Origin: Pacificimonas flava
GTDB lineage: Bacteria > Pseudomonadota > Alphaproteobacteria > Sphingomonadales > Sphingomonadaceae
Direction: 5' to 3'
Length of the DNA stretch: 64,000 bases
Assembly (NCBI RefSeq): GCF_000342165.1
Contig: NZ_AMRV01000007.1
Location: 94,857-158,856 of the forward strand
Shown: positions 50,979 through 58,732 of the stretch, piece after piece
Layout: the number at the start of each line of letters is the position of its first letter
Position numbering within the stretch: the first letter of the stretch is position 1
Translations under genes and position numbers: made by a program
The notes under the pieces: generated by a model
Database searches by the model: none
What the model was told of the DNA's origin: nothing
The model's input: only the letters and a program-made list of their open reading frames with translations

Positions 50979-51383
50979 TCAGGGTATCTTGGGTTGTTTG
51001 GCCGCAAGGAGAACCGTGCGAGCCTCGTTCAGTTCAGAAGTTTTTTCGTGACTGCCACCCCGGTCCGGATGAGCGGCGGCGACCGCGAGGCGATAGGCCT
51101 TGCGGATCTCGCTTTCGCTTGCGGTCGGCGACACGTGGAGGAGGGCCGCTGCCCGCTCGACGGTCATTCCGGCAGGCGAGCGGCGCTTCAGACCGCGCCA
51201 CAGGAAGTAGCTGCCGAGGCCCGCAACCGGAACGCCGGCAAGTGGCGCGCCGCGAAGCGTCACGAACAGGCCGATAAGGGCAAGGCCGATGCCGCCGATG
51301 ATGCGAAGCCGCTCGGGCGTCAGCAGGCCCAGATACCAGAAGACGGCGATGGCGCCGAGGAGAACGACGACCAGCGGACCCAT
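50979..51383 (-). CDS. Membrane-anchored J-domain protein
   Basis: This 134-residue protein has two N-terminal hydrophobic segments ([18 protein letters not shown] and [18 protein letters not shown]). The C-terminal J-domain ([33 protein letters not shown]) has the HPD motif that stimulates DnaK-type Hsp70. This arrangement resembles mitochondrial Pam18/Tim14-type proteins and bacterial relatives. It shares one base with the mipZ stop. Confidence 0.88.
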   Translation of the reverse strand: MGPLVVVLLGAIAVFWYLGLLTPERLRIIGGIGLALIGLFVTLRGAPLAGVPVAGLGSYFLWRGLKRRSPAGMTVERAAALLHVSPTASESEIRKAYRLAVAAAHPDRGGSHEKTSELNEARTVLLAAKQPKIP

Positions 51384-52165
51384 CAGCCGGCGACCGCTCG
51401 CTTCGCCGTGGCGGGCCGGTCGAGATCGAGCGCCTCAACGAGTTCGCGCAGCTCCGCACGCGCCGCCACATGGCTGAGGCGGGTGTCGTCGATCGCATCC
51501 ATGTCGAGGAGGGTCAGTCCCTGCGGAAAAAGCTCGCGGTAGATGACGCGCTCCGACAGGCCCGGCGCCACCCGGAAGCCGACGCGCGGGCCAAGCTGTT
51601 CGAGGGCGGCCGCGACCCGCTGCATGTTCTTCGCGTTCAGCTGCGCCAGACGATTCCTGACGATCACCCAGTCGATGGAGCCTGCATCGTGGCGTGCCCG
51701 CGCCTTGCGGGATTGCCAGACGAGTTCAGCATAGAAGCTGGGCCGCTTCACCTCGAAGGTTTCCGCATCGACCTGCCCGATCAGATCGAAGTCGACGAAG
51801 CTGTCGTTGATCGGCGTGACCAGCGTGTCGGCGCGCGACAGGGCAGCGCGGGCAAGGGGGCTGTCGCGGCCGGGCGTGTCGATGACCACGAAATCCGCGT
51901 CCGTACCCAGCGCAGATGCAAGTTCCGTCTCCGCCGTCTCGCTCTCCGCTATCACCGTCATTCGCGGCAGCGGGAGGCCGAGGCCGCGTTCGCCCGAAAA
52001 GCCCTGTCGGTTTTCCATATAGCGCGCGAACGTCCGTTGCCGCGCGTCGAGATCGATGGCCGCGACAGTGCGGCCGGCGGCAAGCAAGGAGACCGCCACA
52101 TGAACGGCCGTGGTGGACTTTCCGGTGCCGCCCTTCTCGTTTCCGAAGGTGATGATATGCGCCAT
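51383..52165 (-). CDS. mipZ: Cell-division positioning ATPase MipZ (ParA/MinD family)
   Basis: This 260-residue ATPase forms a gradient from the poles and prevents FtsZ assembly away from midcell. The deviant Walker A is GNEKGGTGKSTT; AAIDLDARQRTFARYMENR is the MipZ version of the switch region; FVVIDTPG is Walker B. ELFPQGLTLLDM is the MipZ-specific C-terminal pattern. It is divergent from panC, as in Caulobacter, and its 3' end is linked to the J-protein gene. Confidence 0.95.
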   Translation of the reverse strand: MAHIITFGNEKGGTGKSTTAVHVAVSLLAAGRTVAAIDLDARQRTFARYMENRQGFSGERGLGLPLPRMTVIAESETAETELASALGTDADFVVIDTPGRDSPLARAALSRADTLVTPINDSFVDFDLIGQVDAETFEVKRPSFYAELVWQSRKARARHDAGSIDWVIVRNRLAQLNAKNMQRVAAALEQLGPRVGFRVAPGLSERVIYRELFPQGLTLLDMDAIDDTRLSHVAARAELRELVEALDLDRPATAKRAVAG

Positions 52166-52309
52166 GGCGTTCGCCGCCGTCCCCCTTGAACAAGATGCAA
52201 CCCTGATAGCGGCCGCCACGCCCGATGGCGAATGGCGATCGTCCCCTTGACGGCCGCGCCGCTGTTTCGGACAGGGCCTTGGTCAAGTCAACGAACTGCG
52301 GGAGAGATC

Positions 52310-53164
52310 ATGTCCAGCGCACCGCGCATCGTCAGAACCGTGGCTGCCCTGCGCGAAGTGATTGGCGAGTGGCGGCAAGGCGGCAAGACCGTGGGACTGG
52401 TGCCCACCATGGGTGCGCTGCACGCGGGGCATCTGTCGCTGGTCGCCGCGGCGCGTCGACATTGCGACCGCGCCGTCGTCACCATCTTCGTCAACCCGAA
52501 GCAATTCGCGCCGGGCGAGGATCTCGATCGTTACCCGCGGCAGGAAGCGCAGGATGCCGAGCGGTTGGCCGAGGCGAACTGCGACCTTCTTTTCGCCCCG
52601 GATCCCGCGGAGGTGTATCCGCCGGGATTCGCGACGACGGTTTCGGTCGCGGGCTTGGGGGAACCGCTGTGCGGCGCAAGACGGCCGGGACATTTCGACG
52701 GCGTCGCGACGGTGGTGACGAAGCTGCTGAACCAGGCGCGCGCCGACGCCGCGTTTTTCGGAGAGAAGGACTGGCAGCAACTGACGATCATCCGGCGCCT
52801 GGCTGCCGACCTCGACATCGGAACGCGGATCGAGGGGGTGCCGACGGTGCGGGAGGCGGACGGCCTCGCCCTCTCGTCCCGCAACGCGTATCTGTCGGCG
52901 GAGGAGCGCCGCACCGCCGCCGAACTGCCGCGCGCCCTCTCCGCCGCCGCGAAGGCGATCCGCGCGGGGACCCAGACCGCGGACGCGCTGGAGGAAGCCC
53001 GTACGCACCTGGCGCGGGCGGGCTTCTCGCCGGAATATCTCGAGATGCGTGACGAGCGGGACCTGAGCGAGTTGCAAGCCATGACACCGCATGCGCGCCT
53101 GTTCGTGGCCGCCCGGATCGGCGGCACGCGGCTGATCGACAATCTGTCCGTCGCTGGGAAATGA
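52310..53164 (+). CDS. panC: Pantoate-beta-alanine ligase PanC
   Basis: This 284-residue enzyme joins pantoate and beta-alanine using ATP, in pantothenate/CoA synthesis. The HIGH-type motif is LVPTMGALHAGHLSLV; VFVNPKQF-type text is TIFVNPKQFAPGEDL; FFGEKDWQQLTIIRRL and ALSSRNAYLS (KMSKS-like loop) are also conserved. A GGAG lies 6-9 nt before the ATG. It is divergent from mipZ. Confidence 0.97.
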   Translation: MSSAPRIVRTVAALREVIGEWRQGGKTVGLVPTMGALHAGHLSLVAAARRHCDRAVVTIFVNPKQFAPGEDLDRYPRQEAQDAERLAEANCDLLFAPDPAEVYPPGFATTVSVAGLGEPLCGARRPGHFDGVATVVTKLLNQARADAAFFGEKDWQQLTIIRRLAADLDIGTRIEGVPTVREADGLALSSRNAYLSAEERRTAAELPRALSAAAKAIRAGTQTADALEEARTHLARAGFSPEYLEMRDERDLSELQAMTPHARLFVAARIGGTRLIDNLSVAGK

Positions 53165-53191
53165 CGGTTCGCCGCTGGACCGGCAGCGGCA

Positions 53192-53206
53192 TTAACCATT
53201 CCTCAA
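53192..53206 (+). promoter_or_regulatory. CtrA-like box upstream of the histidine kinase gene
   Basis: TTAA-CCATTCC-TCAA matches the alphaproteobacterial CtrA consensus TTAA-N7-TTAA at 7 of 8 positions and contains the TTAACCAT half-site. It lies 55-69 bp before the kinase ATG, a normal promoter distance. Confidence 0.5.
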
Positions 53207-53260
53207 TCTTCCCTACTCACAGGTGAATCGCAGGGTCGAAGGGCAAAGGGCAGGGCGGCG

Positions 53261-54028
53261 ATGATGGGCGGTGGTGGAACGGTGGGAAGCAATCTCGCCC
53301 TGGCAGCGCTCGCGCACGAACTGCGCACGCCGATAACGACCATTCTGGGCTATGGCGAATTGATCGGTCATGCTGGCGGCGGGGCGGATACGGTCCGCTA
53401 CGCCGAAGCCTTGCTGGAAGCGGCGCGAACGCTCGATGCGACGCTGAACGCCATGCTGGACCTGATCCAGATCGAGCGCGGAGATCTTACGCTTGCCGAC
53501 GACGACGTCGACATCGCCCGTGAACTGCTGGCCGCTGCCCGTCTTCTCCACGGCGCCGGCGCTGCCAGAGCGATCCGCATCCTGACGGAGGTCGAAGGCG
53601 ATCTGCCCGCCGTGCTTGGCGATGCCCGGATGCTGCGGCAGGTCTTCCTGAACCTCATCGGCAACGCTCTGAAATATGGCGCCTCGGACAGTTCCGTCCT
53701 TCTCCGCGCTCGGCGTATGCCGGATGGAGGACTGGCCGTCACGGTATCCGACAGGGGTGCGGGCATGCGGACGGAGGATATTCGCCGCGCCTTCATTCCC
53801 TTCGACAGGCTGGGGCGGGACACGACCGATGCCCCGCAGGGAAGCGGCATCGGCCTGCCGCTCTGCAAGGCGATTGCCGAATTGCATGGGGGGCATGTGG
53901 TTCTGCGCAGTGAAATCGGAGTCGGCACCACGGCGACGCTCATCCTGCCGCCGGAGCGGATGCGCTGTCCGGCGAATCATCTTCAGCCGACGTTTGCCTT
54001 CGACAAACAGCCGGAACTCTGCGGATAA
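53261..54028 (+). CDS. Soluble sensor histidine kinase without a sensor domain
   Basis: This 255-residue protein consists only of a dimerisation/phosphoacceptor domain (H-box LALAALAHELRTPITTILGY) and an ATPase domain. The N-box is FLNLIGNALKYGAS, G1 is VSDRGAGM, and G2 is GSGIGLPLCKAIAELHGG. No transmembrane or PAS segment is seen, so it must be controlled by a partner. Adjacent CtrA-like DNA motifs and the nearby DivK gene (57859) suggest a cell-cycle connection, but this is inference. Start 53261 or the second ATG. Confidence 0.9.
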   Translation: MMGGGGTVGSNLALAALAHELRTPITTILGYGELIGHAGGGADTVRYAEALLEAARTLDATLNAMLDLIQIERGDLTLADDDVDIARELLAAARLLHGAGAARAIRILTEVEGDLPAVLGDARMLRQVFLNLIGNALKYGASDSSVLLRARRMPDGGLAVTVSDRGAGMRTEDIRRAFIPFDRLGRDTTDAPQGSGIGLPLCKAIAELHGGHVVLRSEIGVGTTATLILPPERMRCPANHLQPTFAFDKQPELCG

Positions 54029-54045
54029 AGCCGCGGCAGCGCGCC

Positions 54046-54061
54046 TTAACCATTTTTTTAA
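54046..54061 (+). promoter_or_regulatory. CtrA-like site upstream of the Sel1-like gene
   Basis: TTAACCAT followed after a T tract by TTTAAA (54057-54062) imperfectly matches TTAA-N7-TTAA. It lies ~60 bp before the ATG, the same arrangement as in the preceding gene. Confidence 0.4.
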
Positions 54062-54120
54062 ACCACGCGCGGCAAAACCTGTCCCATTCAGATGGACCAA
54101 CATGGGTTCGGGGACGGAAC

Positions 54121-54408
54121 ATGACCAAGATCTTCAATGCCCAGGCGCGGGATCTCCAGCGCCAGTTGCAGCGCGCGATCGTCGGCGAGGCCGACGCGCT
54201 CTATGAACTGGGCGTCGCCTATTCGTCCGGCCGGGAAGGCATGACCATCGACCTCATCGAGGCTCATAAATGGTTCAATCTCGCCGCGATGAAGGGCGAC
54301 CTCCGCGCCGCTGAGGATCGCCGCGAACTCAGCGCTGAGATGAGCAAGGTGGAAATCGCCGAGGCGCAGCGCGAGGCCCGCGCCTTTCTGTCCCGCCAGG
54401 CAGCATAA
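54121..54408 (+). CDS. Sel1-like repeat small protein
   Basis: This 95-residue helical protein is built around one Sel1/TPR-like repeat: ADALYELGVAYSSGREGMTIDLIEAHKWFNLAAMKGD (the pattern A-x-LG--Y--G-----D--A--W---AA--G). The ends are charged helices (MSKVEIAEAQREARAFL). Such proteins act as scaffolds. It has its own upstream CtrA-like site and ~92 bp of intergenic DNA, so it is probably monocistronic. No signal peptide. Confidence 0.85.
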   Translation: MTKIFNAQARDLQRQLQRAIVGEADALYELGVAYSSGREGMTIDLIEAHKWFNLAAMKGDLRAAEDRRELSAEMSKVEIAEAQREARAFLSRQAA

Positions 54409-54434
54409 ACCGCCCGGACGGGAAGGTGCGGGCG

Positions 54435-55364
54435 TCAGCCCCGCTTGAAGGGGGTATGGCGCGACAGTGCGGCCACGTCGGCATCGACCATTTCGCGTTC
54501 CTGCTCAAGATAGTCGCCGATTGCCGCCCGTAGTCCGGGATTGGCGATCCAGTGGGCGGAATAGGTCTTCACCGGTTCATATCCGCGCGCCAGCTTGTGC
54601 GGGCCCTGCGCGCCCGCTTCCACCCGGGCCAGGCCGCGTTCGATGGCAAGGTCGATCGCGCGGTAATAGCAAAGCTCGAAATGCAGAAACGGCACGTCCG
54701 CAAGCGCGCCCCAATAGCGGCCGTAAAGACAATCATCGCCGAGCAGGTTGAGAGCGCCGGCGATCGGCTCGCCCTGGTGGCGTGCCAGGAACATGATCAG
54801 CCGGTCCGGTATCAGCTCGCTGAGAAGTGAAAAGCAGGCCCGCGTCAAATAGGGGGTGCCCCATTTGCGGGCGCCCGTGTCCTGATAGAAATCCCAGAAC
54901 GCGTCCCAATCATCCTCGGTAATGGCGCGCCCTTCCAGCTGCACGATGTCGAGACCGTGCGCGGCAGCCCCCGCGCGTTCCTTTCGGATCGCCTTGCGTT
55001 TTCGCGAGGAGAGGGCGGATAGAAAATCGTCGAAGTCGCGATAGTCGCGATTGAACCAGTGGAACTGCTCGCCGCTGCGCAGCAGCCAACCCGCGCGCTC
55101 GAACGCGTCACGCTGGGCGGCCGGCAGAAAGGTGGCGTGGGCTGAGGAGAGCCCATGCTGGCGGCAGACCGCCTCGGCGCCGGAAATCAGCATGGCCGCA
55201 TCTTCCGGCGTGCCGCCCATGAAACGCCGGCCGGTCGCGGGCGTGAACGGGAAGGCCAGTTGCAGCTTCGGATAATAGCGCCCGCCCGCGCGCTCGAAGG
55301 CCTCGGCCCAGCCATGATCGAAGACATATTCGCCGCGGCTGTGCGATTTGACGTAGGCGGGCAT
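54435..55364 (-). CDS. GNAT-type N-acetyltransferase (DUF482 / peptidogalycan-type), conventional start missing
   Basis: The DUF482 family acts on amino-sugar or peptide substrates. Core segments are LKSHS-type VKSHSRGEYVFDHGWAEAF, FTPATGRRFMGG, FLSALSSRKRKAIRKER, EDDWDAFWDFYQDTG-KWG-PYLTR and YCRAID-like FELCYYRAIDLAI with QGPHKLARGYEP. The first canonical start in this frame is ATG 55364, giving 309 residues. However, the frame stays open for 66 more codons and encodes the missing family N-terminus (NPFEQHGFYAALERSGSAA, then TGWQPAHLLL). No ATG, GTG or TTG occurs there, so translation would need a CTG (55562) or ATT (55538) start. Confidence 0.85.
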   Translation of the reverse strand: MPAYVKSHSRGEYVFDHGWAEAFERAGGRYYPKLQLAFPFTPATGRRFMGGTPEDAAMLISGAEAVCRQHGLSSAHATFLPAAQRDAFERAGWLLRSGEQFHWFNRDYRDFDDFLSALSSRKRKAIRKERAGAAAHGLDIVQLEGRAITEDDWDAFWDFYQDTGARKWGTPYLTRACFSLLSELIPDRLIMFLARHQGEPIAGALNLLGDDCLYGRYWGALADVPFLHFELCYYRAIDLAIERGLARVEAGAQGPHKLARGYEPVKTYSAHWIANPGLRAAIGDYLEQEREMVDADVAALSRHTPFKRG

Positions 55365-55551
55365 GATCGCGTCTGGCGGCGCGTTCTCGCTGCCGCTCAG
55401 CAGCAGATGCGCCGGTTGCCAGCCGGTGTCGGCCGCCGCACTGCCGGACCGTTCCAGGGCGGCGTAAAATCCGTGCTGCTCGAACGGATTGCCGCCGCCG
55501 GCACAGCGGTTCCAATCGGCCGCCTCGACAGCATCAATGCTGGTGGCGAGG

Positions 55552-56364
55552 CTAAGCGGCAGAACTGCCCACCACGGCTTCGCGTTCGGACAGCACCGTT
55601 TGTGCCGCTGCCCCTTCGACGATCAGCTGATCGGCATGGGCGCGGGCGGGCGGTAGATGGGCATCCTCCCGCACGGTCCAGGTGTAGACACGCCGTCCAG
55701 TACGGCGAAAGCTCTCGGCCGATTTGCTGGGTAGGGACCGGACGTCATAGGCAAGAAACTTGGCGCGCGAATGATAAAGCGACCATTGCCGGGCAAGCGC
55801 CGTCCGGCGCCACTTCGCCGCTGTCTCCTCATTCTCCTCGCTGACGACGAGACCGTTCAGCATGCTAGGGAAGTGCTCATGAAACCAGCGCGGAATGCCG
55901 GGATGGAAAGACATGATGCCGACCGGCCCCACATAGCCCTCCAGCGCCCGCCTGACGGCCAGCGCAAGCGCGATAGGCGAATTCTTGCCCACTTTCGCCT
56001 CGATCAGGAGCGGCGTTCGGCCGGCAATGTGGTGCAGGACGTCCTGAAGCGACCAGATGCGGTCGCTGGAATTTTTTAGCGGGACCTGGCTCAGCGCCTT
56101 CATGGTGCGGCCGACGACCGGGCCGGTTTCCCCGGTCAGGCGTTCCAGCGTTTCATCGTGAAACACGACGGCGCCTGCCTCCAGCGTCAGCTGGACGTCA
56201 AGCTCTATGCCAAGGCCTTTCTCGATCGCCGCCTCGAAGGCGCTGATGGAATTTTCCACCGCGCCGCCGCTGCCGTGCAGACCCCGATGCGCGAAGGGGC
56301 GGGCCGACAGGTGCGTCAGCCGCTCCTCCGCCTTTCGGGTGGCTGCACGGCCGAAATCAAGCAT
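55552..56364 (-). CDS. Glycerophosphodiester phosphodiesterase family protein
   Basis: This 270-residue enzyme hydrolyses glycerophosphodiesters to glycerol 3-phosphate and an alcohol. The catalytic TIM-barrel motif is FAHRGLHG (His/Arg), with AVENSISAFEAAIEKGLGIELDVQLT (Glu and Asp metal ligands) and VVFHDETLERLTG. It is cytoplasmic with no signal peptide. The ATG at 56364 overlaps the RidA stop by 8 bp, and its 3' end overlaps the non-canonical extension of the acetyltransferase. Confidence 0.93.
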   Translation of the reverse strand: MLDFGRAATRKAEERLTHLSARPFAHRGLHGSGGAVENSISAFEAAIEKGLGIELDVQLTLEAGAVVFHDETLERLTGETGPVVGRTMKALSQVPLKNSSDRIWSLQDVLHHIAGRTPLLIEAKVGKNSPIALALAVRRALEGYVGPVGIMSFHPGIPRWFHEHFPSMLNGLVVSEENEETAAKWRRTALARQWSLYHSRAKFLAYDVRSLPSKSAESFRRTGRRVYTWTVREDAHLPPARAHADQLIVEGAAAQTVLSEREAVVGSSAA

Positions 56365-56821
56365 CGGCAAGCGCGATGACCGCATCGATTTCGACTGCCA
56401 CGCCCAGCGGCAACGCCGCCACGCCGACCGCACTGCGGGCATGACGTCCGGCGTCGCCGAAAACGTCGCCCATCATGTCACTGGCCCCGTTCGCGACCTT
56501 CGGCTGGTCGGAGAAATCCGGCGCAGACGCCACGAACACATTCAGCTTCACGATTCGCGCGACCCTGTCCAGCGACCCTGCCGCGGCCTTGGTCTGGGCA
56601 AGGATGGCCAGCGCGCAGCGCTGCGCAGCCGCATAACCTTCCTCCGTGGACACGGTGTCGCCAAGGCGGCCCCGGATAAGTTCGCCCTTTTCATCGAACG
56701 GGATCTGCCCTGCGACATGAAGCAGCGAACCATGCTGCACGTACGGCACGTAATTCGCGGCTGGCGCGGGGGCGGCCGGAAGGGTCAGGTTCAGCTCTTC
56801 GAGGCGTTCTTCGATACTCAT
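56357..56821 (-). CDS. RidA family enamine/imine deaminase
   Basis: This 154-residue YjgF/RidA-like protein removes reactive enamine/imine intermediates of amino acid metabolism. The text YVQHGSLLHVAGQIPFDEKGEL, GRLGDTVSTEEGYAAAQRCALAILAQ and RIVKLNVFVASAPDFSDQP matches the longer alphaproteobacterial branch of the family, and RSAVGVAALPLGVAVEIDAV is the closing strand. The start at 56821 fits the family; upstream codons would extend it without conservation. It overlaps GDPD by 8 bp. Confidence 0.93.
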   Translation of the reverse strand: MSIEERLEELNLTLPAAPAPAANYVPYVQHGSLLHVAGQIPFDEKGELIRGRLGDTVSTEEGYAAAQRCALAILAQTKAAAGSLDRVARIVKLNVFVASAPDFSDQPKVANGASDMMGDVFGDAGRHARSAVGVAALPLGVAVEIDAVIALADA

Positions 56822-56867
56822 GGATTCGGCTGTCTCCGATTGGGGCGTTTTCGTCTTGATGACGCTG

Positions 56868-57488
56868 TTACGCAAGGCGTCCGCTATTGGCGAGGTCTTG
56901 CAGATAGGGCTCCGCGTCGGCCCAGCTATCGATGCGGACATGGGCCGCCTCCGCCTTGGGAATCAGGTCGCGAAGCTGCTTGTCCGCGACCATGTGGACG
57001 CGGTGCACGTCCGGCGCCGTCTTCGCGACCGAGTCGTGGTGTGGTGGCAGATCGTCGATGAAAACCGCGGGCGGCATATCATGCGCGTCCAGCAGCCGCA
57101 GGAGAGCCGGACCCTTCGGCCCCCGATTGCAATAGACCTCGTAATCCATGCCGTGACGGCGGAGCTGCTCGCGCCGGGCGTTCCGGAACTCATCTTCGAT
57201 ATTGGTCAGGATCACCACATCGTACAAGGCCGACAGGCGCGACAGCGCAGGTTCGACCCCGGGGACCGGGCGTTGCCGGTGCATGCCGCTGCGGAAGAAG
57301 CCGGAAAGAAGGCCGGGAAACTCCGCCTCCGGCACGAGCTCTCCCGTTCCGTGGCGCCGAATATTCCCGGCGAGCGCAAAGCTGCTGAGCGTCAGCGTCA
57401 TGCCGTGTTCGTCCCTGAGATGCTCGGAAAAGGGGGCGGCGAACCCCATCAGCACCTCGTCGCAGTCGCAGATCAGCAGCGGTTTCAA
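56868..57488 (-). CDS. HAD-superfamily hydrolase
   Basis: This 206-residue phosphatase has motif I LLICDCDEVLMGF (the Asp nucleophile in DCDE), motif II VILTNIEDEF, the Lys in GPKGPALL, and motif IV AVFIDDLPPHH. The cap (residues ~15-80) is helical. Substrate unknown. It overlaps the DUF3572 gene by 4 bp, so both are co-translated, and lies 46 bp upstream of RidA. Confidence 0.9.
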   Translation of the reverse strand: MKPLLICDCDEVLMGFAAPFSEHLRDEHGMTLTLSSFALAGNIRRHGTGELVPEAEFPGLLSGFFRSGMHRQRPVPGVEPALSRLSALYDVVILTNIEDEFRNARREQLRRHGMDYEVYCNRGPKGPALLRLLDAHDMPPAVFIDDLPPHHDSVAKTAPDVHRVHMVADKQLRDLIPKAEAAHVRIDSWADAEPYLQDLANSGRLA

Positions 57489-57802
57489 AACGCGTCGTTC
57501 CTTCCGTCGGGGTGAAGGGCATCGCGCGCCGCGATCAGGTCCTCCGGCGGCAGGCCGAGCGCGCTCGCACAGGCCCTAAGATCCGGTTCGTGGGCCGCAA
57601 GAAAGTCCAGCGCGGCGGCGCCGATCGCGGGGCTCGCGACGGATTCGCGCAAATCCTGCACGCCTATGCCGCTAAGGTCCAGAAAGCGCCCGGCAAGTCG
57701 GTCGTCGCCCATGACGTGTCCGATCGCCAAAAGTGCGATGACTTGAGGGTCAGTCGCGGCGTTTGATGCGTTTGTGATCTTCAAGCCCCTAGATAGTGGC
57801 AA
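57485..57802 (-). CDS. DUF3572 family protein
   Basis: This ~105-residue protein contains the DUF3572 pattern: PQVIALLAIGHVMGDDRLAGRFLDLSGI, LRESVASPAIGAAALDFLAAHEPDL and LGLPPEDLIAARDALH. Function unknown. Starts available are TTG 57802 and TTG 57784; neither has an ideal ribosome-binding site, so the start is uncertain. It is divergent from divK. The association of DUF3572 with divK is, to my knowledge, common in alphaproteobacteria. Confidence 0.85.
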   Translation of the reverse strand: MPLSRGLKITNASNAATDPQVIALLAIGHVMGDDRLAGRFLDLSGIGVQDLRESVASPAIGAAALDFLAAHEPDLRACASALGLPPEDLIAARDALHPDGRNDAF

Positions 57803-57858
57803 CTTTTCCGCTAAGCCCTAGTTGAAGGCGCATGCGCGGCTACGAAGCGGACTCGGAC

Positions 57859-58221
57859 ATGGCTAAAACCGTTCTCGTTGTCGAAGACAATGATTTAAAC
57901 ATGAAGTTGTTCTGCGACCTTCTGGAGGCGCACGGTTACGCCACCATGCAAACGCGTGACGGCCAGCGCGTGCTGAACATGGTTCGCGACCGGCGGCCCG
58001 ACCTGATCCTGATGGACATTCAGCTACCGGATGTATCGGGGCTGCAGGTGACGGAGTGGCTGAAGGGGGACGAGGATCTGAAGACGATTCCCGTGATCGC
58101 CGTGACGGCCTTTGCCATGAAGGGGGACGAGGAGCGGATCCGTGCGGGCGGCTGCGAGGCCTATATCGCCAAGCCGATCTCGGTCGCCCGGTTCATAGAA
58201 ACAGTGCGTGAATATGCCTGA
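57859..58221 (+). CDS. divK: Single-domain response regulator DivK
   Basis: This 120-residue receiver domain has acidic pocket ED (residues 9-10, [14 protein letters not shown]), phospho-acceptor Asp in [14 protein letters not shown], Thr in [13 protein letters not shown] and Lys in AYIAKPIS. DivK relays signals between DivJ/PleC and the CckA-CtrA pathway controlling cell polarity. The start 57859 gives the standard N-terminus. In Caulobacter divK is next to pleD and rpmG; here rpmG follows but no pleD is seen. Confidence 0.92.
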   Translation: MAKTVLVVEDNDLNMKLFCDLLEAHGYATMQTRDGQRVLNMVRDRRPDLILMDIQLPDVSGLQVTEWLKGDEDLKTIPVIAVTAFAMKGDEERIRAGGCEAYIAKPISVARFIETVREYA

Positions 58222-58281
58222 CGGAGAGGCACGGCGCTGCGCCTGAGCGGTGCCCGCTTGATCCCGTGAGCCAACACTTCC

Positions 58282-58319
58282 GACGTACATCCGGCATAAA
58301 GACGTACATCCGGCAAAAA
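58282..58319. repeat. Tandem duplicated 19-bp sequence between divK and rpmG
   Basis: GACGTACATCCGGCATAAA is followed immediately by GACGTACATCCGGCAAAAA, a perfect tandem pair apart from one base. The unit contains GACGTAC (near-palindrome) and may be a binding site for a dimeric regulator. No function known. Confidence 0.85.
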
Positions 58320-58357
58320 CGCCGCGAATCGCCCAGGAATGAGCGCCGCGGCGTCCT

Positions 58358-58382
58358 GGCATTGTCTGCGAGCGACAATGCC
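58358..58382. other. Perfect 9-bp hairpin downstream of rpmG and divK
   Basis: GGCATTGTC and GACAATGCC pair across the 7-nt loop TGCGAGC in the convergent region between divK and rpmG. A T tract is lacking on both strands, so it is only a possible terminator. Confidence 0.6.
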
Positions 58383-58413
58383 TGTCTTGAGGGGCAGGCC
58401 GCCCGTCCGGCTC

Positions 58414-58581
58414 TTACTTGATCTTGGCTTCCTTGAACTCGACGTGCTTACGCGCGACGGGATCATATTTGCGGAAGGTCATCTTCTCGGTGATGTTCCG
58501 CGGGTTCTTCTTCGTCACATAGAAAAAGCCGGTGTCTGCGGTCGAAACCAGCTTGATCTTGACGGTCGTCGGCTTCGCCAT
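58414..58581 (-). CDS. rpmG: 50S ribosomal protein L33
   Basis: This 55-residue protein of the large ribosomal subunit matches the L33 family throughout: [20 protein letters not shown] followed by [30 protein letters not shown]. No Zn-binding Cys pairs are present, so it is the zinc-free type. The start at 58581 is fixed by [11 protein letters not shown]. Confidence 0.98.
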   Translation of the reverse strand: MAKPTTVKIKLVSTADTGFFYVTKKNPRNITEKMTFRKYDPVARKHVEFKEAKIK

Positions 58582-58732
58582 GGCGCTACCCGTACCTTTC
58601 AGTAGAAAAGAAAAAGGCGGCAACCCGGGGTCACCGCGCGATCAGGGCGGGCAGATGCCGCCGGGCTGCGAAAAAGTCAAGCGGAAAGCCGCTGGCCTTG
58701 TGGCCTCGCCTCTCCTATGTCGGCTCGCGATC

